Assembly (NCBI GenBank): GCA_011009095.1
Contig: VTPC01007183.1
Span: 89,248 to 153,247, forward strand
Direction of reading: 5' to 3'
From: Ignelater luminosus
Lineage: Eukaryota > Arthropoda > Insecta > Coleoptera > Elateridae
Length of the DNA stretch: 64,000 nt
The notes under the pieces are model-generated. The model was not told the origin of the DNA. It was given only the letters and a program-made list of their open reading frames with translations, and searched no databases. Numbering within the stretch: position 1 is the first letter of the stretch; each line of letters begins with the position of its first letter. Made by a program: the position numbers and the translations under genes. Below are positions 48,730 through 60,320 of this stretch, piece after piece.

Positions 48730-50540
48730 AATACAAGGCGTAATTTACTAAAACAAGACAAAATTACAAACAAACAACTTTATTTACTTTAAATAACACA
48801 GGTTAAAAAATATAATCTTAAAATCTGAAATTGACAAATTATTGTATTTTTACCAGACAAATTTACAAGGTCTTGATTACCAGGACGAGCCTTTGCAACC
48901 AAAAACAGAGATAAACAGAAACATATACTTACATAAAACCTTGAACATTTAATGGAAATTGATACAGGGAAACTCTCAAAAGTTGCCTAAAACAGAAATG
49001 ATAAGGTTACCTGCTAGCTTAATTCAAAACCTGATATGGGCGGATCCGATCTACTGTTAAACGATAGTGTGTAGTACGACCAATTTAGGTCAAGTCCAGG
49101 GCAGCAAAAACAAAATCTAGCTTCAGTCAAGTTGTTCTGGTAACAAAAAAGAAAGTTTATGATTAGTTACTTCATATTTTCGAAATTCTGATAATAGTAC
49201 GTATCCACGCTGGTCTGATTCTGGGTACTTATAAAAATAAGTTTAACACGCTCGGGCATTCCAAGATCACTTTTGGAGTTTTTACTATGCTGTAGGTAGC
49301 TTTGGACTTACCTTGAATTATCTTTTCTTTATCTTAAGTATTTACCTGTGCAACAGTACAAACTAACCAACTACATAATCTTTAGAAAACCTTAGATTTT
49401 TGGCAGATCTTTTAGATTGTTATGAAGCTTGAGAAGTTAAAGGTAACGGCCAAAACAAGTTTTCTTTAAAAACAATATCAACTTTTGTCTGAAAAACAGG
49501 CACCTTAAATAGCTTTGAAATATTGGTTTCAGAAAAGTAGACGATGACGAAGTTAAAAGTGAGTTAGTTATTTTCAGCAAAACTATTCTTTGAATACACT
49601 AAAATACGGTATTATTACGATAAGTAGCTAAACAACAAGATTTCAGTACAAACAAAGGATCGATTTTCGCGCGCTTTCGGTTTCAATCCTCGCACGTACA
49701 AAATGTTATAGTACGCGCTTGATTTATTCTTTTTCTTGCAATTCTACCCTAATTTAACTTTTATTATTTTTAAAGTCCTTGAGACCGACTGGCTGCGGAA
49801 ATCAAATTCTTTGTCACATTTGATTTTGCAATTAACCAATCAGATCAGGATATTGGGAAATGAAATGTGATAACGAATTCTATTCCTTTTGTGCAGCCGG
49901 CCCTTAATGTTCTTAAGGTTTTCATATTACACTTTTTGTCATAGCCTACTAGGATGTAACAAGCCTGGGATTACATATCATGGTTAATCTTGGGGGTTTC
50001 AATTTTCTAGGAATCAATTTTCCTTTTCCATTATATTAAAAAAAATCTTGGATACCCGGAGTTTGTGAGTTTAATTCTCGTTGCTTTTTAATGAAAGCAC
50101 AGGAAAACATGAAGACCTAATGAGATTGTTTAGAAATGCCAGATGCATTTTAATGTCAAGTCTGTTGAGATATTTCCATTGTACTTTATTAGAAGAAATT
50201 TTTTTTTATTAGAATTCCATTGTTTGTTGTAAGATATTTCCCGTTTTATCTGCTTTTAAGGTACGTGTTATATGTATGTTGAAACTTTCCTCATTGTGTA
50301 ATAAATGTGTTTTTGCTATAATTAATTATTGTTAAACATTTTATTATATTAATGATTATGATTAATAGCTAATGTTCTTTTAATAGTGTTAGGGCTTAAA
50401 TAACAATAGAAAAATCAACATAAGAAATAATCGGAATAATTACGTAGTAGATGAGCACATATCTACTTATTACAATCCTAGGATTCCGGGATTATAAATA
50501 TTTCAATCTTGAAATCCCAGGATTGAAATAGTATATTATG
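48730..50540. other. Intergenic, nothing recognised
   Basis: AT-rich DNA. A small palindrome (CAATCCTAGGATTCC.GGATT / AATCCCAGGATTG) lies near 50,472-50,527. No gene was recognised. Confidence 0.35.
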
Positions 50541-50830
50541 TAACAAGCGCCAAAAGAGTATTTCTTTGCAAGAATGCGAAAAATTGAATGAGTTCAAAAA
50601 ATTGCTCTTTTGGCACGTGTTTCATACGCTATTTTTCTACTTCCCTGCCCAAAAATTCCTCGATACCGTCTTTGGTGTCAAAAGGGGCCCTTTTAAGTAC
50701 TAGTGCCCAGAAGTAATATTTTCGCACACTAGTGCTCGAAACTATTTTTTTGGACACTAGTGGCCGTTTTTTGACATCAGACACTATCAAAAACAGCTAT
50801 TTCTGGCACGAGTATAGAAAAAAGTTATTC
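50541..50830 (+). repeat. Hairpin-rich repeat with three ACTAGTG words
   Basis: GCCAAAAGAG (50,549-50,558) is perfectly mirrored by CTCTTTTGGC (50,606-50,615). To the right, ACTAGTGCC, ACTAGTGCT and ACTAGTGGC recur within about 60 bases. GGCACGTG near the first hairpin and GGCACGAG near the end may be matching borders. It is probably a small non-autonomous element. Confidence 0.4.
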
Positions 50831-50839
50831 AGGATTCCA

Positions 50840-51867
50840 ATCCTATACTTTACTGTTTTTATTCAAAAGTGTAATAGAATTTATTTAAAGAAAAAATAAA
50901 TAAAAATATTTTACGGTAAATCTACTCATTTTTTCATGGAGAGGTATTGAAAAAGAGTTTTATTGAACATTTCATGGATAATTTCATTTTATGCTATGTT
51001 CGCACAGAAAAATTATATTTTCAACAGTGAAACATGACTCTCTTTTGTGTATGGCTTGATAACGAAAACATTAAAAAGTTTGATGAAATGGAATTTCCCA
51101 TTTCGTAATAACTTGAACAAATAGAACTTTTAAATATTTTCTTATATTTCAAACTGATTGAATTATTATCAGTTTACCTCTATAATAATCACAATCAGTG
51201 AATAACACTTTTGCAGGTAAAAGGTAAAGAAACGACCAAGAAATCTAAATAGTAAGTTGGAGCAAGATAGAATTAGCATTATGTAATTTTAATAATGGAA
51301 TATATTTAAGTATTAATGTAAGAAACACCAAGAAATTTTATGTTATGCTATTTGAATCTAAATTACAGTCAGTATGCGGAAATATTTCGATACTTTACAA
51401 TTTACTCCTTTGAATAACGTATCTATACTTTCTTTATAAATAACTACGGTATCGTATACCTTATACCTACTACAATACTAGTTAGTAAAATTTCCAATTA
51501 AGTGTTTACCTTAGCAAGGTCGAAAGACGTCAGTTTGCAGGTGTAGTTACAAGCACGACGGTGGTTTTATTTAGTATAGAAGCCGCGTGATCTTGTTAAA
51601 AAGCATCCGGTAGATCGTCGTTATCTGTGTGAAAGTGCGGGGATAGGATGGGCTGCTTTCTTCTCATACTTTTAATATAATTTACTATCAATAGTCAGTA
51701 GAAGAAGTAACCTCGAAAAGAAAACTAAATTATTTTAGTATAAAAATCGCAGTGTTTGTAAAACTTGAAAAATTAAAATGCGGTCGTTGATTTTTGTTAA
51801 TCGGTCGTTGTGTTCTTCCAATTGTGGTGTTGTTTACATGTGATTTTTCTGAATTAACAATTTTATA
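50840..51867 (+). promoter_or_regulatory. Upstream region and probable 5' UTR of the 51.9-kb gene
   Basis: GC rises from about 51,510 towards the start codon (GAAGCCGCGTGATC near 51,580, GTGCGGGGATAGG near 51,635), in contrast to the AT-rich flank. The transcription start cannot be fixed from the sequence. Confidence 0.35.
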
Positions 51868-51980
51868 ATGCCTTCTGATTCTTTGACGCTAGCCGTTACG
51901 TCCGGATTCGGCGTCGGTATTATCGCTGGTATTGTGTCAGGAGTGTGTTACGTTTTAGTGCATGGATTTGTTGGAAAAAG
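51868..51980 (+). CDS. First coding exon of a one-pass membrane protein gene (partial)
   Basis: The ATG at 51,868 opens 37 codons plus two bases, ending AAAAG|GTAACG. The peptide starts MPSDSLTLAV and has one hydrophobic, glycine-rich span (residues about 8-31, FGVGIIAGIVSGVCYVLVH) followed by basic residues, as in a membrane anchor with a cytosolic remainder. The GC content and CpGs fit a conserved first exon. The N-terminal anchor layout recalls mitochondrial peptidyl-tRNA hydrolase 2, but no catalytic sequence is visible, so I do not name it. The most plausible next exon is 57,766-57,813; the remaining exons are not identified and may lie beyond the right edge. Confidence 0.6.
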
Positions 51981-51984
51981 GTAA

Positions 51985-53900
51985 CGTAATGAATGAATGT
52001 TTTATCACTTGAAGGTTTTCATTTGTGAATTGTAAAAAATACAATTTAGTTTTCAATGTAACTTTACATACAAAGAGTTAAAAAGGTATTGATTTTAGAA
52101 ACCATTTGATAAAATCAGATTGATTTGCATTTCTGTTGCAAGTTTGCGTTAAGGTTAGACTGAGAGATAAAAAATAACATTGAAAAGTGTTAAATTATTT
52201 AAAACAAAAACTACCCACCTGTATATTTCTAAATTTTGGATTTTTTAGCTGCTAGAGCTTGTTATTAAACAATCCATACATCTAAACATTGATCTTGAAC
52301 TTGGACGCTAAAATGATACAATCTGTTAGAATTTTATTTATGTAACATCTATAGCTGCAAATTGCATGTCAAAAGATTTCTCTCATTAATCTCATTATAC
52401 TGTATATATTGACATAACATCAATTTTATAATTCTCGTGGTTATACCAACATACCGCACTTGACATCTAGCGTCATTTAAAAAACAACGTCATAATTGTT
52501 TTAACTATTATTCTGCACTGCAGAAAACCTAATTTCTCTATTATCAACTGTTTAAAATTCTTTTTAATGTGAATTAGCATAAACTCATTATAATAAATTA
52601 GGTATTAGTAAATTTTGATCACAATAATAAGTCTTTTCAGTTTTAATTTAGAATTAAATTCCCAAGAACATCTTCATGAATAATTTTATGTGGTATTTAA
52701 AATTTTTAAGTATTCGGAACTAAATACCTACATTTTATTAAACAGATATTATAATACACGAAATATTGTAGAGATCATTAATCTTATCTTTGACTTTATT
52801 AAACAGGAATGCAACAATAATAGTAGTGGTCCTAATACAATTCTTGAGAGACATCAGAATTGACTATAGCATTTTAAATGTATAATTAATGTATAGCATT
52901 TCAAAATTATTCTAATGTGTGACCAATAACGAAATATCTTTAAAGGAGCAACAGCATAGTGTTTTGTAATATACGAGTGCAAATACAGGGTATTTCAAAT
53001 TCAATGGTTTTATCAGGGTATGTCTACAAAAAACCGATTCTACCTTATTGGCCTAACTTTTCAAGACAAATCTACTAGCGTAAATTCAGTAGCTTTTGTT
53101 CTTTTTAGTTCTAGTGTAAGATAATAATAATGAAGCAAAATGTCAAGAAAGATTTTCTTGGTTTTTAGAAGTGTTTAGGATACTTTAGTTACATTTTTAT
53201 TTTTTTGTTTTAATGAAAACCTTATTTTGGCACTTATCTGAAAAGCTTACTTTTTTAAATTGTAGTTTCAGTTCCAAAACAGTAAGCCATGGAAAATCTT
53301 TTCTTTCGGTATAAGAGGTGAAGGTCTTTCAAAGCTTGTTCATTTCTTTAATCAGATTGAACGTCGTTGCTGAGCTTCTGGGCAGGATGCCTCTAAAATG
53401 CATCGCTTTATTAAAACTGAACTTCTCCCATTTGAATGCTCACCAGTTGTAAGAATATCTAAAACGATGTTTTAAAAAATTGTTTTGTAGTTATACCGAT
53501 ATAGAAAATATCATCTAGTGTAGTCTTCAAGATTATTACAATAAGAACAAGAGTCTTAAACCAAGTCCTGCTATTAGAAGATTTTTAAAAAATTTACTTT
53601 ACTCGGAAACAACGCATCTTACAATAAACGAGACCATATTTGCAAAATAAGTTTATCTGCTCGTTCTGTATTACGTGCATCTATTATGTCTCGTCCCCAA
53701 CAATATTTCGAAGTAGATAACACATTCTGCTTTTCACAGATAGCTTGCTATTAACAATTCAATTTCCTACCATGCAGTAATTAGTATGTAATATCTTTTG
53801 ATAGAATATTGAGATCAACTCCAACTGCAGCTTTGTTGGGGGAACTTCTTATACTAAGAAGTAAATGCCTATTAAAAATAAAAAAAATAATGTAAAACAA
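51985..53900. other. Probable intron of the 51.9-kb gene
   Basis: AT-rich, non-coding. A lone ACAGGGTATTTCAAATT near 52,986 resembles a foldback end without a partner. Confidence 0.35.
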
Positions 53901-53905
53901 GAAGA

Positions 53906-54951
53906 AGACAAGCATTTGTCGACCTCACAAAAGCCTTCGATACGATCAAATTAAAAGATATAGTAGAAATCCTCAAAGAACATAACGTCCTCCTAAAAAT
54001 CGTTAGAATAATTGAAAAACTTAACTTAAAACTGCCACACAAAGATCAAACTCGGAAACAAACTATCTGATAAAATCACAGTGAATGCAGGAATCAGACT
54101 AGGGGACAGCTTGAGTCTATTGCTCTTCAACATAGTAATGGACTAGTTAATTCAGAGCATTGCAACAATGAAAGGATATAAAATGGGACGCCAGAACTTC
54201 AACATAGTGTGTTATACAGACGATGCAGTCCATATCGCGAACAACGAAAACAATCTACCAAAATTTTTCCACAAATTTTACACCACGGCAGGGAAATACA
54301 GTATGAAGATATCGATTGAAAAACAAAGTGCCTAACACTATCAAGAGAACCAATCAGATGCAAACCTGCGATCAATGACAAAATAATAGAAAAATAATGA
54401 CATTAAATTATTTAGGTGTAGATATAACGAGTAACCATGACCTATATAAAGAAACTACCAACCAAGTCAGGAAAACTGCCGTCGCATCAAGAACGCTAAA
54501 AGACATAATATGGCAGAACAAAAACCTTAGGACTGAAACAAAAACAAGAATTTACAAGTCTAGCATACGTCCCATACTAACATATGTTATTGAAACAAGA
54601 GCAGATACCAGCAAAACAAAACAAGCTCTAAGAACATCAGAAATGAAAATATTAAAATCAATACTGGGGAAGACAAGACATGATCAAGTCAGGAACGTAG
54701 ACATCAGACAGCAGTATAATATTCAAGATATTGTAAGATGGGGCCGGGTGAGAAGAAGAAATTGGAATCAACACGTCTTCAGAATAGATGATAACAGACT
54801 AGCTAGAGCGGCACGAGATGGAAAACCGTATGGACAGAGACAGCTGGACGTCAACCTCGCAAGAGAACCAGTGAAAACACAGGCCATGGGCTTAACGTAC
54901 GAAGAAGAAGAAGATGGTCTAAACGGTCGAAACGGAAGATTATTAGTTTGA
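53906..54951 (+). mobile_element. LINE (non-LTR retrotransposon) fragment, 3' part of the ORF
   Basis: The reading begins with a reverse transcriptase block, FVDLTKAFDTIKLKDIVEIL, and continues with a shifted frame through the YADD region to YLGVDITSN (54,409 on). The last 184 codons (54,397-54,951) are open. They include RPILTYVIETRADT and the C-terminal block GRVRRRNWNQHVFRIDDNRL. This type is common in insects as multi-copy, RTE-like elements; the clade assignment is inference. The 5' half, with the endonuclease, is missing, as is usual for LINE copies. Several frame breaks lie between 54,050 and 54,390. Confidence 0.8.
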
Positions 54952-54959
54952 TTAACATT

Positions 54960-55110
54960 ATATATACAACTGACTCAATTAAAATTTTATAAGGAGCTAA
55001 TGGAAAAACCAAAATCTACATAAGAAAGAAAGCTTTTTGTAAGGTTTCAGCACCTCTATCTAGCATATCGAATTTTGAATTTAGTCGACAACGTGATTTA
55101 CAAGTAGCGA
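54960..55110. other. Short non-coding stretch after the LINE
   Basis: AT-rich; it may include the LINE 3' UTR, but no clear poly-A tail is seen. Confidence 0.3.
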
Positions 55111-55114
55111 CTTC

Positions 55115-55288
55115 TTTGCTTCCTTCAGGATTTTTTTCAGAGGGGTGCAAAATGTATAGTTGCATTTAGACAATCCTTGGATATTAAAAGAAACTAGAGT
55201 AACTTTGGTTTACACAACGTGAACTATTAATTGTCTAGGTACAGAAATTTAACCAGAGGGTGCAATTGCACCTCCTCCCCGGCGCCTA
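55115..55288 (-). repeat. MITE with GGCGCC ends, copy 2
   Basis: This is the reverse-orientation match of 39,696-39,879. The right end, CCGGCGCCTA, corresponds to the TGGGCGCC end of the first copy; the left end has decayed. Confidence 0.65.
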
Positions 55289-55593
55289 TGCTTACGATTC
55301 TATCAAATAAAATGGGTATGGTAACAAAATAATTTAACTTCACAAAATGATAATTCAAAAAAAAAAAATAAAAACGATGTGATGCGAATCGAACCGAAGT
55401 TTTAAACTAACCAAACATATCTGAATCTTCCAAATTGCTCAAAGAGCGGGAAACTTTTTAAAAGTAAAGTCTAGATCAGTTAGAACCGAACATTTGGGTT
55501 AGGCTAAAAATCCAATTCGTGTAGACTTTCTACTCGTAACACTTTATCATCAGTATCATATCTCAACAAACAGTTTAGGGTTTAGTATGTTAA

Positions 55594-55809
55594 AGGTGTT
55601 TTGAGCTTGGAGAGAACGCAACTCTTAATAAGAAAAGAGAAGAACTTGGTTTGTCCGAAAAGCACTTGCTTCAGTATCTTGAAAAAATCATCTTAGGAGA
55701 AAAGATCCTTGAATCTAGTCAAAAGCAAAGAATGCTAAAGAAAGAAAGAAAACTTAAAACTTTGTTTTATTCACAAAATGTATATGTCAATCCTGATACT
55801 GAACGATAA
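55594..55809 (+). other. Open frame without ATG, lysine/glutamate-rich, unrecognised
   Basis: Seventy-one codons are open between stops, reading RCFELGENATLNKKREELG and later LLQYLEKIILGEKILE, ending NVYVNPDTER. The run looks helical and protein-like rather than random, but there is no ATG, no clear splice site and no recognised family. It could be the tail of a decayed transposon or gene. Confidence 0.2.
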
Positions 55810-56018
55810 AACATCAGAAATCTCAAGCTTAACGAACAAAAGTTTGAATAATACGGAAAGAGTTAGTAACCTAGAATTTTTAAGGTACTGATCAGAAAAC
55901 ATGACGGACCTCATTCTGGATTATCGATTTGCAAACAAAAACTAATTGTTAATTTTATAATTTCAACAAACTAAAAAACCGGAGAGCTTTCGTCTTCTGG
56001 TTAAATTGAAATTTATTC

Positions 56019-57056
56019 TATAGGGTGTTTTGAAAATGAGTACAAATACTTGGCAGACGCATTCCTTGACAGAAATTAAGCCTACTTTATCTGCTAAGAT
56101 GCACAGTTTCCGAGATACAGGGTGTCAAAGTCAAATTTAAAATATTTTGTTTTCTCGATATTTCAAGAATGAAATGAGATATGGAGACGAGATTTTCTAA
56201 ATGCTTGTTACTTTAATAGGTCTACTATTTTAGGTAACTTTTGTTTTGATATTCCTAACAAAGTTAGGACATTTGGAGGAGGGGGCGACTACCCCACAAC
56301 ATTTTTGGAATCTCTCAAATTCAGCAGCCTATGGTAAGGTCGTACATCATCTCAAACACAGGATGCAATCAATCGCATTGAATTCCTCGACAAAAATCAG
56401 GTCTTCTTTGTCATACAGCTTTTCTTCTTAAAGTGCACCGTTTCCGAGTAATAGAGAGTCCAAGTTTCATTAAAAACGAGAAACTCTAAATTAAGTTCGA
56501 TCTTATGCATCTCGAAAATGGAAAGGAAAAAAGTTGTATGACAGAAAAGGTTTAATTCTTGTCAAAGATTTCAATGCAAATTATTGCAGTGTGTTTTTGA
56601 GATGACATATGGTCTTTACCACAGGCTGCCGAATTTGAGAGATTTTTAAAAATTTAATTTTACTCGAAAGTGACGCATTCTACGGGAGAAATTCAAGAGC
56701 GACCTCTTTTGCTAAATCGATTGTTGATTCCAAAAATAAGAACTTTTTTAATTTTTTAGTAGCGTAACAATGCGTTTTAGAGTAATGAAGTAGTCCCACC
56801 TCTGTTATGGATATCAAACAAAAAGTTACCTAAAATAGTAAACACCATAAAGTAACAAGCCTGTAGGAAACTTCATTTCGATATCTCACCTTATCTTGAA
56901 ATATTGAAAAAACAAAATATTTCAAATGAAACTGTCATTCATAATCTCGAAAACAGTGCACTTTAGGGAAAAGACTAACAGGGCAAAGTAGACTTCATTT
57001 TTGTCGAGGAATGCACCTACGAAATATTTGCACTCATCTTCAAAATACTCTGTATA
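56019..57056. repeat. Foldback element, about 1.04 kb, TACAGGGTG family
   Basis: The left end TAGGGTGTTTTGAAAATGAG is mirrored by CTCATCTTCAAAATACTCTG on the right. Arms of several hundred bases match inverted, for example GTACAAATACTTGGC.GACGCATTCCT / GAATGCACCTACGAAATATTTGCAC, and TTTCCGAGATACAGGGTGTCAAAG inside. It shares inner blocks (TCAAATTTAAAAT, ATGCTTGTTACT, ATATCTCACCTT.TTCTTGAAATATTG) with the 15.9-kb element, so the two are related. The ORF at 56,246-56,431 is arm sequence. Confidence 0.85.
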
Positions 57057-57059
57057 CAA

Positions 57060-57760
57060 TATTGTGGAATTAAGAGGTTAACGTTCTTGCTACTTTAACT
57101 TTATGTGTATATAGTTGTTTGGGAATTTTATATTATAGGAGTATTTAATTTTTTAATAAAAAAAATCCCAAAATCTGTCTTTCGTATTACTATGTTGATA
57201 AATAACTAACTAATAGGTATGTGAAGGCAGTTATTGTACAATATTGCAGTTCTAATTCAAAGATTTTAGGTTATTATTTTTATTCAATCATAAAAAAAAG
57301 TTAAAAATTAAATATTAGAAACTATTAATTGTTATGTTCGTTAAACATCTTCACTATGCTATTATATAATTTTGTATGCAATATGTATGACTGTAAACCT
57401 TGTACTTATTAATAAGTCACAAACAATTTTTAATGATTGCTGCAAGAAGGTCATTTTTATCTTTAGATGATATAACATTGTTATCATTATTTGCCCACTT
57501 TCAACAATTTATTGTTTTTTGGTAATTTATTCGAATTGTTAAATTAAAATTTTTTAAAAGCTTGAACAACTGTAACAAGAAAACATTAACATACTGTTTT
57601 ATTATATGGATACAAAGTTTGCTAAATGTAGTATATGTAACAAAGTGATAATCCTGCAGTATCAAAGTGTAAACACGTAAACCTAATTAGTGGAGTTATA
57701 ATAAGATATTCTCTAGTATGTAGTTACTTTGTACTATAAGGTATTAGTAATGTTTTCTAT
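57060..57760. other. AT-rich intron or intergenic DNA
   Basis: Nothing recognised. Confidence 0.35.
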
Positions 57761-57765
57761 TCTAG

Positions 57766-57813
57766 AAAAAAGGATTGGAATGCTCTGATAAAATATTTAA
57801 ACTTAGATAGAGG
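57766..57813 (+). CDS. Candidate 48-nt second exon of the 51.9-kb gene
   Basis: A good acceptor (TTTCTATTCTAG) is followed by 48 bases and a donor GTAAAC. Joined to the two leftover bases of the 51,868 exon, the frame stays open and adds RKKDWNALIKYLNLDR. That is a natural basic continuation after a membrane anchor. The length is a multiple of three, so skipping it would keep the frame. Evidence is splice signals and frame only. Confidence 0.3.
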
Positions 57814-57912
57814 GTAAACGGCGTTATAAAAATCATTGGATAAGTTAAACACAAAAACAACAAATCTCAAAATACTGGCAATTTTTTATTTAACCAAATA
57901 AGCATGACCAAA

Positions 57913-58503
57913 TGCAGGGTGTATTGAAGAGTATGCAGGAAATTATCAGCCCATACTATACACTAAAATGAAACGAAAACCTCTACAAATTCTTTTCTTA
58001 ATGTGTTAAATAAAAGAGTAAAAGAAACAAGACTTTAGATAACTCACATCTAGGGTAACACTAATTAATAACAAAAACTAGTAGGTTGTTTCCCTTAGAC
58101 GGGTAAAACAAAAAACTAAAGCTGTGTGATTTTAATAATTTTATTCTTTAGAATAAAAGTAGCATGTGATCCTGAAAATTTTTACTCAAATCTGTTCATA
58201 GATTAAAAACAAAACAGAAAATTAGGCATGTCATAGTTTTTCATTACCACATTTGAGTAGAGATTTCCTGAATCAGATGCTATCCTTTTCTATTAAAAAA
58301 AGAAGTTATGAAAATCACACAGGCTTTGTTTTTTGTTTTAGGCTAAATAGTTACAATAGCCTACTAGTTTTTGCTATTAATTATTGATACCCTAAATGTG
58401 ACGGACCTAAAATCTTGTTTGTCTTACTCTTTTCTTTAACACACAAGGAGGTTTTTGTTTCATTTTTGTTTTTTCTTCTGCATACTTTCGAAGATACCCT
58501 GTA
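57913..58503. repeat. Foldback element, about 590 bp, arms about 230 bp
   Basis: The left end TGCAGGGTGTATTGAAGAGT and the right end CTTTCGAAGATACCCTGTA are inverted partners. The arms match almost to the centre, with AATAACAAAAACTAGTAGGTTG on the left and CAATAGCCTACTAGTTTTTG on the right, and GCTGTGTGATTTTAATAATT / AAAATCACACAGGC nearest the centre. There is no coding content. Confidence 0.88.
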
Positions 58504-58509
58504 TATTTA

Positions 58510-59210
58510 AGAAATGTACCACATTAAGAAAGAAACAAAATTTGCAACATTTCGAAGTAGACACATAACCTAGATATTATAGTGATTATAAATTAATGAA
58601 ATAAAAACAGAAATTAATAAGATTTTCTATTAATTTTTATGATTTATACATCTTTATTATATTTTAATTAGCATATTTTAGTTAGTACACAAAGTATGCT
58701 AATTTTAATTAAATCTTATAATAATAACTCTAAGATTTTAAAGTTCATAGAAGTCGTCATTGCCGAATCTACTTTTGCAGGACTTGTTATCTTTTTATTT
58801 AAATCAAACGTTTTATATAAAAATAACATGGTGCACTATTTCCTTAATTTTAAATCTGATTCTTTACAATTTCGCACAATTCAAAATATATAGTAATTGC
58901 TTTTACTTCCTTGATAAATAAGTCTTTGTAGATTTTAAAAACACTGTCTGTCTAAATCTTTTGATTGCCTTAAACTGTCTGACGAATCCTAAAAGCTCAA
59001 TCCATTTGAAAAACGAATCAAATCAAAAACATCGAACTTTCAGCTGAACTGCGCAATGATCTGATCTAAAACTCTTACTGTCAACTACTACTGCTAGTTA
59101 CTTATAATTAATATGCCAATAGTACAAGGGACAAAACCGCAACACCTTATTACGTTCTAAATAAAAAATAAATATCTATAGGAAAAGTCTTGCTTACCTG
59201 AAGAACTTTC
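58510..59210. other. AT-rich DNA, nothing recognised
   Basis: The short open frame at 58,696-58,893 has no recognisable motif. Confidence 0.35.
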
Positions 59211-59219
59211 AAGAAGTCG

Positions 59220-60050
59220 TCAAGCCCAGTTGTGCCGTTTTTCCTGATTAACTGCTTCAATGATCTTAACATAAGGAGCAAAACAGCTATATGTTATTGT
59301 TGGCACATAAAACACTGCAGTGCTCCTGGTATTTCTACCTGGAACTTCTGGAAAACCTAACAAATGAGCACTTAGAAATATGTAGCCGTAATTTATTGGG
59401 AGTACAGCACAGGTAAAGATTATGTGCATATTTTGGCAAATCTAAACAGTCTTGAAGATTTTTTATACGTAAGAACATTTTGATCATCTGCAGAAAGCAG
59501 CAGTATGGAGAACGACGGTACATCCGACTGATCATTTATGAATATCAAGAATAATAACGGACCTAGGCTTGATCCCTGAGGTATACCAAAATTAGCAGTA
59601 GATTTTCCAGATGTATTGCGTTATATCATAGAACAAATCTACGACACTGTAGATAAGAAATGAGAAATTTAAGTATATTATTCCAACAATTTGCATTGAA
59701 ATAGTTTTTTAATTAAAATATCCTGATTGATTCTGTGGAATGCTTTTTGAAATTCTGTGTAAATAACGTCCACTTTGTCCTTATTTTCTAAAGCATTGTA
59801 AATGTTGTTTGTAAATGCAGAAAGATTTGTTTTAGTGTTTTTTTTGTCATGAATCCATGCTGACTTCTATTGATTATTGGTCAAACATGATTGTTTAGTT
59901 TACTGTACATGATCTGTTCTAAAACTTTAGCAAATGACAAGATTAGAGCAATTGGGCGATAACTGTACTTACACATTTGTCTTACTTTTAGTCTTACGTA
60001 AAGGAACAACAACTGATTCCCTCCATACAGCGGAAAAAGTGACAGCTTGA
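59220..60050 (-). mobile_element. LINE fragment (Jockey/CR1-like), reverse transcriptase to 3' end
   Basis: On the minus strand, YRPIALILSFAKVLEQIMYS (about 59,970-59,905) is the conserved NYRPISLLS...KI.E block of the reverse transcriptase. IPQGSSLGPLLFLIFINDQS (about 59,590-59,530) is the next hallmark. The piece ends with GRNTRSTAVFYVP, like the tail of these ORFs. Several frame breaks separate the blocks, and the catalytic YADD block reads LSADDQ. The 5' part is absent. Confidence 0.8.
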
Positions 60051-60059
60051 ATAAATAGA

Positions 60060-60318
60060 TACATATGTATAACAAAGGTTGCTTAGTCCATTATGCACAA
60101 CTCTTGACAATATATGGCGGTTATGGTATGGTAGTTATATTAATTATATTAAATGTATCTAGTACGTTTTGTCTAATTGATGGTTGTAATGTATTAGTTT
60201 TATTATAGTTCGAGGGAGTACTGGCATAAACTGATTAAGAATATTGTCCAAATGCTGAAGCAGCAGCAGTTCTGCTTTAATCTGCACCTGATTTCTTTGC
60301 AATGTACTTATAGTGGTT
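60060..60318. other. Short non-coding stretch
   Basis: Nothing recognised. Confidence 0.3.
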
Positions 60319-60320
60319 TT

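Noticed and set aside
54199-54381. Minus-strand 60-codon ORF
   Set aside because: Antisense to the LINE reverse transcriptase region.
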